Source: Anseranas semipalmata | Taxonomy: Eukaryota > Chordata > Aves > Anseriformes > Anseranatidae | Assembly: GCA_013399115.1 (NCBI GenBank) | Contig: VXAA01003157.1 | Location: 527,239 to 591,238 of the forward strand | Direction of reading: 5' to 3' | Length of the DNA: 64,000 bases | Part shown: positions 25,781 to 37,400 of the stretch, in pieces | Position numbering within the stretch: the stretch's first letter is position 1 | How the letters are laid out: each line of letters opens with the position of its first letter | Notes under the pieces: generated by a model | Databases searched by the model: none | Seen by the model: the letters and a program-made list of their open reading frames with translations, nothing else | Told to the model about the DNA's origin: nothing | Program-made: the position numbers and the translations under genes

Positions 25781-28021
25781 CTTAATTTTAACAAAGCTTA
25801 CATTTTCTAGTCTGCTGTATGAAGGCATTGGACCCTTACCATTACAAGCTCACTGTATTGGTATACATATGCAGTTCATACACAGTTTGATAAGATAGTG
25901 AGTATATAAGTACTCTAGCATTAGCTACAGACTCTCTATAGTACAAATTTACTTTCTTTTCCCCTATCTTTTCTACAACACAAATGCAGTAATGGAGTTG
26001 TGTCCATTTTCCTTGGATGCCTGCTTCAAAGTTCAAACTCCCGCTGTGTTCGTGTCCAGGAAAATTTGCTTTAATATGCCGTATGCTGAAGAAACTTCCC
26101 CTTGAGTTCACAACACCATATAAAACAGATACTATGTAAACATATACTTATAAATGTTTGTGTGTGTTTTTATTTTCAATTCTGTAATAATTCTGCTGAT
26201 ATTAGGATTTACAAAAACAACCCATGACATACACAAGTTGAAGAAGGTAATTTCAACCATGGCAATGAGAATACATGTGGTGATCTTCTTGATGTATTAT
26301 AGTACACTTAAGTCTGTCACAACATTGTATGTAAGCTATGAGATACATTTTAAGAACTAATTGTTGTACACATTTTTTACAGCACAGGTTATAATTAATC
26401 TCTGGCATTTCATGTCAACATAATAAATGCTGACACTGGGAGACAGACGGCTATGCTGTGCTCCAGCTTGACAAAACCTTGTTAGTTTTAGGGATTCTCT
26501 TTTAAGGCTCTTCAGGCTTAACCTGAAGCAAGCAAAGTGTGTTGATGTGCAGCATGTTTTACTGGGAGGGATTTTCAGAATTCAGGAGTTTTATGATTAT
26601 AGACTAGTGCTAAGGATAGTTGGTGACCCTAGAACTTGCAGATGCTGGCAAGGCTAAGGCCAATGGTAGAATTTCTGATATCATGCACTGGCTTTTCTTC
26701 AACTTTAGACAAAACAAAAATAAGAGCGATTCAGTTTTCCAGTTGTAGCTGCTTGCTTCCTGATCTATATTTTCAGAGAGTATCTAGAAGGTGGATGAAG
26801 TGTGAATGCCTGTCTGATACATAATCGATAGAATTAAAATCCCCAGCCACTTATTTCCTGTGAAGTGATTAAAATCCACTTTGTACATAGTTTATGTTGG
26901 CCATACTGCTCCTTTGCAGCAATATTTCAAGGTAATTATTAGACAGTTTATGACATGCTTAAGTATAAATGTTCAGCATAAATCTTCACAGGCTGTATTT
27001 TAATAGTTTTACTCCATTCAGAGAGCAAACGTTGTCGAGCTTTGGCTGGCCTTCTTGTAGTTTCCTCCAAACTTACATACCCGTATAGCTCTTCCAGCTT
27101 TTGAAAGGCATCTTTTCCTAATACTTAGAGACACTGAAAGCATAATTTCTGTCTGGTTCTACTCTGATTGGTGAAGTGTAAGTTGCACAAAATATTTCAT
27201 CTTATAACAGCCATTCTACACATACGTGTGTTCCCTGCAGAGAAGAGACAGCTCTGCTGTTCACTCGACCTTCTCTAATGAGCCTTCACATGCATGAGAT
27301 TTCATTGTGGAAATCTTACTTCTATCAATAGATTAAGTCCTAGGGCTACTATATAGTTTCAAATTAAAGTTGAAATTCAGTCCTTGCCATTCCTTCCTCA
27401 TCCTTAGGCTTATTTCCATGTGAAATTTAATAATCAATCTGAAGCTAGTAACTTCTTCCAAGCACAGTTGGCCCTGGAAGATGCATAGCTACAGTTTTAG
27501 TACAGACTTAGTATTGTTGATACCATGATGATTTAAAAGGATAGGATTTATTGGAAGAGTTGCTAACTTTTATTAAATCAACAGATAGAGTTGGAACAAA
27601 TTGCAAGCACACAAGCCTGATAAATGTTTTTTTGAGCTTCAAAGCTTGCTCCGTTTTTCTGCAGCTGTACTACTTGCTACTTCCCCCTAGACATTTCGTC
27701 TTGCTGAAATCAGTTATGTTAATTTAGGTGGAAGTAGATTTTGCCTTACGTGTTTATTTTTCCTGTGATTACATATTATTTTGTTTGATGGTTTAACCAA
27801 TATTTGAAGGAAGTTACAAGTAATGTGTAATTAAGAAACTGGAACAAAAGTTAGCTTGAATTCCAGGGTATCTGGCCTGTTTTTGAGTTTGGTTGATGCA
27901 TTTGTGTGTTAGATTCTTGCTGGCTAAAATGGAAACAACAATATTCCCCTCACCCCTTTTTTAAGATTAAATTTAAAATAGAAGGTAGTGCAAAACAGGG
28001 TATGTTGCAACATCTCTTCTC

Positions 28022-28999
28022 TCACCATCTCCCACAGCATTCTCCTGGAGAAACTGGCTGCTCATGGCTTGGGCAGGTGTACAGTTCACTGGGTGAAGAC
28101 ATGGCTGGATGGCCGGGCTCAAGGAGTCACAGTGAATGGAGTTCAATCCAGCTGGCGGCCGGTCACCAGTGGCGTTCCCCAGGGCTCAGTACTGGGGCCA
28201 GTTTTGTTTAACATTTTTGTCAGCGATCTGGATGAGGCGATCAGTAAGTTATCCTCACTAAGTTTGCAGATGACACCAAGTTAGGATGGACTCTTGATCT
28301 GCTTGAGGGTAGGAAGGCTTTGCAGAGGGATCTGGATAGGCTGGATCGATGGGCCGAATCCAGTCACAGGACATTCAACAAGGCTAAGTGCCAGGTCCTG
28401 CACTTGGGTCATAACAACCCCATGCAGTGATGCAGGCTNATTGCCCCCTTGTACACGGCACTGGTGCGACTGCATCTTGAATATTGTGTTCACTTTTGGG
28501 CCCCTCACTACAAGAAGAATATTGAGTTGCTTAAGCACATGCAGAGAAGAGCAATGAAGCTTGCGAAGGGACTAGAAAACAAGTTATGAGGAGTAACTGA
28601 GGGAATCGGGGTTGTTTAGTCTGGAGAAGAGGAGGCTGAAGGGAGACCTCACCACTCCATTCAACTGCCTTCAAGGAGATTGCAGGAAGGAGGGTGTCAG
28701 TCTCTTTTGTCAGGTGACAAGTGATAGAACGTGAGGAAACGGTCTCAAGTTGCGCCAGGGAGGTTTAGATTGGATATTAGGAAGAATTTCTTCATGGAGA
28801 GGGTGCTCAAGCATTGTAATGGGCTGCCCAGGGAAGTGGTAGAGTCCCCATCCCTGGAGGTATTCAGGAGATGTGTGGACATGGCACTAAGGGACATGGT
28901 TCAGTGATGGGACTTGGTAGGTCAGGTTGATGGTTGGACTTGGTGATCTTGAAGGTCTTTTCCAACATAGATGATTCTGTGATTCTATGATTCTGTGAT
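28022..28999 (+). mobile_element. CR1 LINE fragment, sense, internally deleted
   Basis: It begins in the RT region (CTCCTGGAGAAACTGGCTGC near 28041) and includes the block encoding [20 protein letters not shown] near 28175. A frameshift then puts the catalytic FADD box (28265-28275) out of frame. Near 28425-28440, beside N at 28439, about 58 codons present in the 14-kb copy (from the Gln-Ser-Tyr-Arg-Leu stretch to the Arg-Glu-Val-Ile stretch) are missing. The C-terminal motifs follow with a premature TGA near 28586. The 3' end is a GATTCTGTGATTCTATGATT-type octamer array at 28973-28999. It is sense to the host gene and ends about 1 kb before the KHDRBS2 exon. Confidence 0.94.
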
Positions 29000-30046
29000 C
29001 TTCCTAGGGGTTCATGTGCAGTTTTGACACCAGCATGTCCTGGATTGCTATTCTTACAGTCATGTTCCTTATCGTATTTTTTTCCTAATACTGCTCTGAA
29101 ATAAAACAAGGAAGTGCAGATACAGTTGCACACTATCTTCAGCTGAGCTTACTCTTTGTTGAAAGACAGGCCAGGGTACTTTCTGTTCAGACTTGAACAT
29201 AATTTAGAAACATCCTAAGCAAATAGTGATGGTTCTCAGACAACTTCTAAAGACAGCATGCCATAGAGTTTTAGAAGATTTTGGAAAGCATGAAACATAT
29301 TAAATTGAAGAAATGATTGACTGCAGAATAAACAAATTACTGTTACTTGATACTTCCTCTTTTTGCTATTTTTGTTGACATTATGTTAGCGCTTCATTTA
29401 TTTACTGTTCTGCCACCAAATTTTTTCACGTAGACACCTCTCCTCCCCATACAGATAAAACAATGCTCTATGTGTCACAGGACCTGTGCAGTGTTTAGGA
29501 GTATTAGCAGCATGCCAGACAAATCCCAGTGCTCTTCAAATTCCTTTCAGAAAACAGCCTAAATATCTAAAGCAGTGATCTATTATTTGTGTGATTTGTT
29601 CAGTTGCTGGCAAAACAGACATTTGAAGCCGATACACAAAACGGCACTTATTTTAAAATCAATATGTAAAACATCAATTCTTAAAAATCCATCAAAAGCT
29701 CTAACTTTGTAGAATATATTACTTTGCCAATAAAGCTGGCTAAGTCAGGAAAGAACATACTCATTCTCTTGGTTTCACCTGTCATCTAATAAGCAAAGAT
29801 CTTGTTTAACAGTTAGCTGAACCTAAGCAGCCACTGACCATTTTTCTCCTAACGATGAACCTCCTGGTTTTCAAACAAACCATGAATACTTTTAGCAATA
29901 AGAGAATACCTCCATTCTCCACAATTGTGTGAATTAGGTCTAGAACTTAGTAGTGTTTTTTAGAAGAAAATTAAACTTGTCCTTTTAAGCAACTCATTTA
30001 TGAAGGTTTATTAAGTTTTCAAAAAGTGCTGCTTGTTTTAAAATAG
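29000..30046. other. Intron directly upstream of the exon
   Basis: Unique AT-rich sequence between the CR1 end and the splice acceptor. It contains several TTAA/TAAA motifs close to the exon (for example near 29970, 30011 and 30038). No other element is seen. Confidence 0.55.
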
Positions 30047-30066
30047 TTCTCTTATTTACTTTCTAG
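30047..30066 (+). promoter_or_regulatory. 3' splice acceptor of the KHDRBS2 exon
   Basis: A pyrimidine-rich tract with no AG between 30047 and the terminal TTCTAG leads directly into the TTC (Phe) codon that opens the exon. The last upstream AG is at 30045-30046, so acceptor choice is unambiguous. The tract is broken by a few A residues, so it is moderate rather than strong. TTTAAAATAG just upstream resembles the U/A-rich sites that KHDRBS proteins bind, but this is only an inference. Confidence 0.88.
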
Positions 30067-30183
30067 TTCAATTTTGTTGGGAAATTGCTTGGACCAAGAG
30101 GAAACTCCTTGAAGCGGTTACAAGAAGAAACAGGCGCAAAAATGTCTATCTTGGGGAAGGGCTCCATGAGGGATAAAGCTAAG
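30067..30183 (+). CDS. KHDRBS2: KHDRBS2 (SLM-1) internal exon, KH-domain core
   Basis: Seen: 39 codons, no stop, in phase 0 at both ends, flanked by AG and GT splice dinucleotides. The peptide starts [18 protein letters not shown] and ends [10 protein letters not shown]. It holds the KH-domain GxxG loop (Gly-Pro-Arg-Gly) and the helix after it. Known: KHDRBS proteins are nuclear STAR-family RNA-binding proteins that bind U/A-rich (UAAA/UUAA-like) sites and regulate alternative splicing; the KH domain is followed by a QUA2 region, and KHDRBS2 is largely neuronal. Assignment: [10 protein letters not shown] excludes Sam68 (ILGPQGNTIK), and Gly-Ala-Lys before MSILGKG fits KHDRBS2, whereas KHDRBS3 has Leu-Thr-Lys there (from recall). 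It should cover about residues 74-112 of the roughly 350-residue protein. The preceding exon (ending ...YPK) and the following one (EEELRKSG...) are not in the window. No frameshift or unusual residue is seen. Confidence 0.92.
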
Positions 30184-30189
30184 GTACTG
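30184..30189 (+). promoter_or_regulatory. 5' splice donor of the KHDRBS2 exon
   Basis: The exon ends AAG and the intron begins GTACTG. The GT is canonical, but positions +4 to +6 depart from the GTAAGT consensus, so the donor is of intermediate strength. The reading frame ends on a whole codon here, which makes the exon 117 nt and frame-neutral if skipped. Confidence 0.85.
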
Positions 30190-30719
30190 TGTCTGGATTC
30201 TGGTTGCAATTAGTGTTGATACATCTGTGCTTTAGCTGTTACACGTAGATTGCCTGTCTACTTATTAATGACTCAATTAATAGACTTAAGCTAGACTCTG
30301 ACTCCAAAGGCTTGTTTGTTTTTTTCAAGTTATGTTAATTGCTTAAATACAGTTTTTGTCTTGCTATGCAAACCTTCCTTCCCGTATAATCATGGACCAC
30401 CACAGTTACTATAGTACCACTGTTATTTAAATAATTAACCTAAAAGAGAAACCATCTTAAAGTTAATTTGTTCTGAGTAAAGCTTGTTTCTCCAAAGAAA
30501 GTTTAACCTGTTAAGATTACTGCTGTAATGTTGATGTACATAAACAGGTTTTCTCTTTTGTTTCTTTAGGTTTGTTCTTATTGTTTGATGTAACTTTTTA
30601 AAAAACATTGAAGATTTATTCAGGGCGTAGTTTTACTAAAGGCACCAAAGTGGAAATTTTACTTAAATGTGCTTAAAATAGATGCACAATAGATAAAAGA
30701 AAAAAATCTGTATTTGGAA

Positions 30720-31480
30720 TCATGGCCTGACTATTACACCTTAAATAATTATTCATGAATATAAGCAGTTTCATATATATGCAATCCAATGAGCAAGTAC
30801 ACATTGCATTGTGGCAGCTTACTTTACAGGCTGTAGAACAGCAGTATTACGGTCAACACAGAAATAATGACAGCTAATTTCACTGAACTGTATATTGCCT
30901 TTAGTAATGCTGTGCATTATTCAGCTTTTCTTTCTGTGACCTCTGTCATTCATCTCAGTAGCTAAAATAATGAAAGAAATAACATGCCAGAGTAAAGGAA
31001 AGGCTAATCAGAATTTTACCATTTTTATGGTTGGCATTATTTGGTCTTGGTAATGCGTATCAGCAGTCACACTTGCATTATGATATCTCCAATGGCAATA
31101 TTAAAAATAAAACACAAAAAGACAAATTAGGCACACAGAGCATATTTCATTTTTTCAGTGATTTCTTTATGACATTGGGCATACTGACACTTCAATTATC
31201 TATTTAACATTATATTTTATGATAATAAATGCTGATTACAGTACAGATTGTATTTTTAGTTATTGACAAGTAAAATATTTCATGACTTCTGGCTTACTTC
31301 TGGAATTATAAAAAATGACTGCTTGGATGAATGAATGCGAATGCTGCTAAGTAGCAGTAATTTGCATCTGTACTACGTCTGCCAGCTCCATTCTCAGCCA
31401 CCCACTCAGATTATTATTGCCAAGAGCAGCAATTGCCCAGACAGGGAAGTGTGAAGAGCTTGTTACCAGATAAAGAGGTT
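30720..31480. other. Candidate conserved non-coding element in the intron
   Basis: About 0.5-1.3 kb after the exon, the sequence is complex, free of recognised repeats, and carries homeodomain-like TAATTA/AATTA cores, an octamer ATTTGCAT at 31360-31367 and a short palindrome CTGCTAAGTAGCAG at 31344-31357. Such texture is typical of vertebrate enhancers, but conservation cannot be judged from one sequence. Confidence 0.3.
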
Positions 31481-34400
31481 TAAGCACATAAATAGACAGG
31501 CAAAGTCCTCTGATTTTGAGATCGGTCACTCTTCTTATCATACCATTTGAATTTCATCTGATCATAACAAACATTGCCAGCATGCCAGTTATTACATTCA
31601 TTCTTGAGTATGTCAGCAGAAACAAAATTCTTTTTTTTTTTTTTCTCTTCATAGAGTATTTAGGCCTAAAGAGCAATCTGAAGTTAAGTGTGAACTTCAT
31701 GGAAAGTCGTTCATATGAGAAAGGTGTAAAAAATGAAGCTCTAGAGTAAAATAGCATTAAATATGGCAGTGATGAAAACGACTTCTGTAGAGAAGGCCTC
31801 ATAAGCAACTGTTATCTTAATCCAATTTAGACATCACTGACTCAAAAGAAAATGAAATCCCTGTGCACTTACAGTGAGAGATAGGAATTATCTGTTCTGT
31901 GTACATCACTGTTAGCAGTTCCAAGCAAAAGACACTGAGAATGACCATAGTATGGATAATAGTTGCAATTCAGAGTGGATATTCTAGGTTGAGATCCTGG
32001 TAAAACTTAAAGAAAATATATTTAACTGTGAGCATAAATAATAGCCTAAATTGCTACAGCACTAATGAAAATACACCTTGCTCTGGTTCAAGTAGTTTTC
32101 TTGTTGTAAAGCAAGCCCACTAGCCTCATTTATGCAGCATTTTTTTACTGAGTTAAATACAGATTACCAGAGTCTGGAGGCTTGTTGTGGTTATTTTATA
32201 CCATACTAGAAATCAGTTTACATACATGTGCTGATGAGTCTTCCTTCTGGAGGAATTTTTAAGAAAAATCTGTGTAATTTCTCTGTGTAAACTAGAACAT
32301 CCTTAAGGCTATCTGTATTATGCCACGGGCCGTACCAGTCCCCAGGCACACTGCAGGCATGCAGGCTTTTCCCCTCCGGTCCAGCACAGCTGGCTGCTTA
32401 GCTGTGTTGGAGCAACAGAGGCTGAATTTCAGTGATATGCCTGATGGAAAAGATTAAATACATTTACACCTGAAATCCTTACTTAGTGTTCAAAAAGAAA
32501 TGATCCACCAATTTCTGTCTTTTTGGTGCCAGAATGACAGTAGGCAAGTGCTTGGCTCTGCAATGAACCACTCCAGGCATATTCTGGAATTTTGGGAAAG
32601 GGAAGGTGCAGTTTCCAGTTGTGGGAACCTCCTTCTATTAAGGGAGGTTTATTAGGTTTTCAGAATTTCCTTATTGTTAAAGAAGAAATCTATGTGTAAA
32701 TTCCAGAGACTAAAGAATTGGGTCTGTTCCTTTCCCGAGCCTCAGGGGACACTGTTGGTAAGAGTGACTTGAGTTTTTTGCATATCTGCTGTGCCTACAG
32801 TTGCATAGGCAAATTAATTTGAAAAGTCAATACAATGTACTTAACATGAATAGTATCAGCAACTCCAGTTGTGCACTAAATACCACAGAGCTTATATACA
32901 TCTCACAGAAAGTTGTGTTCAAAATTGTTGAAGAGATGCCCCAAAATAACTTCAGCAGTTTTGCAGAATATTATTGTGGATATAAGGAAAACTTAATGTG
33001 TTGTATTATCTCTAGGCACAACAAAAGATGATGCTGGATTTTAGATACTTCTTCCTTTTGATATGGCATGCAGAACCGTACTTTTAATGTTGGCTCTAGC
33101 TAAACTTTGAAGTATTTGTTAGCTGAATAACTCTGATTATTTTTAAATCGTAGAGCAGGTATTGTTCAACATGATGAGCATAGTCATGGTTTCTAAGAAT
33201 TGTGCCCATCGTAAGAGCGCAGCCAGTTTCTGGTGAGTTCTTAGGACAAGTTCAGCTCTCATTGTCTTGGTGATTGACATGATGCCATTAAAGTACGTCG
33301 TTCCTGTAGTAATATAGTATTACAAATATGCAAAGACATTCTTCAGATCAGGTAGTGATGAGATTAAACATAGTCATGTTAAGTTGCTTGGCTTTTTATT
33401 CTTTTCCATTTCTTTTTCTGCTTATTCCACAGAATGGCAGTCAATTGTAAAGGTAAACAATCAAACTGAATTGACAAGAGAAATCTCATTACAAGTGGAA
33501 TGAATTGATTGCTTTCATACATAGATGCAGATTTTCTCCTTTTCAACCACACAATGAATGGTTTTCACTGTGCCATTTAAAAAAAAATGCAAGGAGGTGG
33601 AATAGCTTTTTCATATAAGCTATAGCAGAAAGAGCATGGATTCTCTTTAAAATAAGCAGGAAAACATGTAGCAATGTTCTTAAACACTTTGATTTCTTCA
33701 GTGAGGAGGTACCTGAAAATAGATAACAGAAAGACTTTTTTTTTCAGGAGAGAGCACAGTCTTAGGGCTTGCACTATTTCTTCAAACTCCCTGGTTTTAG
33801 ATTATTTATATGAGTAATAGTAGTATTTTTATTCACACTAGTTATATACCAACATGCAATAAACATATTCACTAAATATTAATAGTATATGTAACTTGTC
33901 TTTGTATTTTGTGGAACTTTGGAACATCGTTTGTGAGAATCAAAATGGCAATGAATTAATGCAGATGGGAGCAGAAGGAACATTTCTGCAGGAAAACTGA
34001 GAACATTTAGGGCCAGAGATAAAATAAACATACTGGCGTTACTAGAACTTTAATTAAGGGCTGCATTACCTAACTGCGGGTTGATGGAGCTAGGGAAGAA
34101 TATTTGGGAAGAATCAACACCATACCTCCTCCCCTTCCACTTTTCTGTAAGAACTCTCTAGTGAGTGGAGAGAAAATACTGATCTGAGGGTACTCTCGTA
34201 TGACATGGGACTAAGCCCTTAATAACAGGAGTGAGAACACGTCAGCAGCTTTAATCACAGTCTAACCTCATGGTACTTATCTACAACATGACCTCACCTC
34301 TTTTTTTTATTATGTTTTTTTCAGAGATTAACTATACCAGAGTAGGTAAGATTGTATATGGTGAGGTTTACCTTTAATGACTATACTTACAGGCAATACC

Positions 34401-37400
34401 AAGAATTAATTGGTATGAATAATGCTGGCAAAAGAGAGCAAATGAAGGCCATGATCCCAGGTTAATAACTGAAACAAGGCATAGAAAAAGAAAAAAGACA
34501 TATTTAAAAAGGGAGCAAGATAGCTTGAAAAAAAAAAGGCAGATATCAGTCCTTGTAAGAATTTTATTATAAACCTTTCTTGTTTCATACGTAATTTTAC
34601 ACTGGGAACATTCAAAGAAAGAGATGACTGAAACACGAAATTATCTAACAAACAGACATGCGGACAAAATTCTGAAATTAAGTTGAATTTATGTATTTAT
34701 TTTGGTCAGGACAAAGAAGGGGTTTGAGAGCAATCTTTAAAATGTACAAGTATTTTAGTTTAAAATTTTGTGAAATGCTTGTTTTTTGTTTTTTTTTTTT
34801 GCTTTTTTTCTTAAAGAACTTTTGTATTTAAAAATTAATCTTCGTGAAGAGGTTTGAAAGAGCTGAATAACCTAACAAAAATAAAATGTTTTAATTTGCT
34901 TTAATAACATTTTCAGTGTTATGCAAAGGAAATTCTTCACTGCTTTTTATTTTGTGCAAAAAATGAAAAAACGATTTTTAAACTCATTATTTTTTCCTGA
35001 AAAGTCATTACTGGTCACCTGCAAGACACATCTTGCAAGAGAAATTAACTCTTTAAACTGAAAGGCTTACATTGTCTTTGCAGAAATCACAACCACTTTT
35101 TGCCAATATAAAGTTGGGTTTTGAAACTAATATAAGGCCTGAAGGATAAAAACGTAAATTGCTATAATATCACATGGGCTGTCATCTACACATGAAGGAA
35201 AATGTCAGTCATAGTGCTTGGGTTAAATCTCCTAGATGCTGATACCTGCCAGGTACCTGCCACCTCAATTTTAAGCCTTACTGCTACTTGGAGCATGATG
35301 CACAGGCTGGTTTGGAGTTTCCATTCATGTCTGTGTCCCCCCCCATTGCCCAGCAGCCACTCACAGCTCAGACCTCACTTGCTTGACTTAGTCCTTGTTA
35401 CTAAAGATTCCCATTTCTTTGCTCTAAACCATGGGGAATTAGAGAACAGACTTGCACTGCAGCTTTGAAAAATCACATAAACTTTTTCCATGACTGAATG
35501 TTTTGCCAACTACTGAATGAACTTTTAACTGCTTTCTTCTTCAAGTCTCAATTGTTATTTAAAATAGTTGCTAAAGCAAGAGGGTTTCATCAGAGAAGAC
35601 TTAAGTGCACTAGAACTATCTTGTTTTCCAAGGAAGCTCCACTGCTACTAGGCAGCAGTTTGTCCTGATAGACAGCGTTTCTTGTATAAGCTTTTCTTTT
35701 TCAAAACAGGTATTAAAACTTTGTTGGCAGATGCGCAGAACTGAAGTAAGCACACAGAGAACCTACTTAGGTTCAGTGATAAATGTGTGGTCTTCAGTGG
35801 GGTTTTTAACAGCCATATTATGTGAGTACCGTGTCAAAAATCTTGGAAATGTGGGAGAATTGCAGTGCACCCTGGTCTGTTCAATGCAAATGCTAAGTGT
35901 CCCGACTGCAGTCCTGCCACCTTTAAACATATGTTTAAATATCTTACAGGGTTAAGTCCACGTATATAATGTGACATAGTGCCCAGTAACTTTGTGGTTT
36001 GAACTACAATATATTTTTTCATTAGATCATGTCTACCATGAGCATAATGTTCTAATATTGGAGAGTTAATTCTCTGATAGCATTCTCTGGACTTCATTGG
36101 TTTTTCAAGAAAGCTATATAACTGATGTTCAGACAGCTCAAAAGGGAAGAAGAAAGTTGTATGTTTTGTCTATAGGAGGTGATGATCTGAGTATTACATT
36201 ATATCCTTTTCTAATCCCCTTGCTTTATGGAAACATGGGAATTAAAATGTCTTTAGTGTTCTGAGATTCAAAAGCCTATGAGTGTCACTGCTTGTTACAA
36301 TCATTTAAGCCTATCCAGTGTAGTTACGTATGTCATCTTTCATTCCAAATTAGAGTGACACCATTCTGAGCAAGAATAATTATGATGGACACTAGAAAGT
36401 TAAAAAAACAAAAATAAAAACTCATCTAGTAGTCTATTACACTAAGTTTTACACTGGTGGCATTCCATTCACACCAGGGTGGTTGCTCGCTCTAGTTTAT
36501 GGCTGCAGTAGTTCAACGCAATGTGTCATCCTGGGATTTCAGCTCTTATAGTTGGGGATAAAAAAATAAGTATTTCTTTAAAAATATCTATTTTGGTTCT
36601 TTAAAACAGAACCTGCAGGTTTACTTCTAGCCTGCTGAGAGTTTTGATATGGACTTTATGCAAAGTCCCTGAAATGTTTGTTTCTTAGGTAAGATGTTTC
36701 TGTTTCACTGAATTACTCCTTTATCATCTTTAGCTGTAAAGTCTCTAGGGGAAAGATAGAGCAATGCGTGACATTGGATTTAGAAAGCTGGCTCACATCC
36801 AGAAGCATCAATAGCTAGTTTTAAATCACTAAATGGTGCTCACCCAATTAATCTTTTTCTGTTAGGTTCTCCTTTACTATGTGTAAAAGTATTATTGACT
36901 TTGGATTGTTACCTCTACAACCATGCTACCTTAGAGCTTAGAGCCATTTTACCCCACAGGTGGGTTTATGACCAAGATCGGGATTAGGCCCTCAGCATGC
37001 ATTCAAGATATGAGCAGAAGTAACAGCAACGCACTGCTTCTGCTGCGGCATATTTTTTTCCTTTCCTAAATCTCTGCACCTCCCTGATACTGACTGCTGT
37101 GAGGCTATGAGGACTGCAACAAACAATGAGCAGCAGAGAAAAATGCAAGCAAAAAGAAACAAAAAAATCAGAGCACCCCATATTTTGAAACTGGACTATT
37201 TCAAGCGCTCATCTGCAAAAGGATGTTAACCGTTTAAAGTCTACTTTAATCTACATTCTCTCAGCTTTTCCTTTAAGTGAGCATGTCAAAAGGTACCAAA
37301 GGCTTTCAAACTCTAAAACTAGGTTTTAACTGAACAAAAAAAAAATCCAAAGAACATACTTTCTACTTAGGCAGAGAAAATGAAAATCTGTTGGCAGTCA

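Larger units (their letters stand above)
19250..28021. other. Intron between two sense CR1 copies
   Basis: Mostly repeat-poor AT-rich DNA. It includes an 11-bp near-tandem near 22249-22270 (CTTTATGGACT-like), the GC-richer block at 25130-25640 and a T run near 22079. No gene is recognised. Confidence 0.55.
1..30066 (+). other. KHDRBS2: Upstream intron segment of KHDRBS2
   Basis: The whole stretch before the exon has no exon-like sequence matching the upstream KHDRBS2 peptide (the part ending in KQYPK). It is AT-rich and carries the CR1 and older LINE copies listed separately. The intron is therefore at least 30 kb here, consistent with the very large introns known for this gene. That it is intron rests on the exon assignment and its strand. 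Confidence 0.75.
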
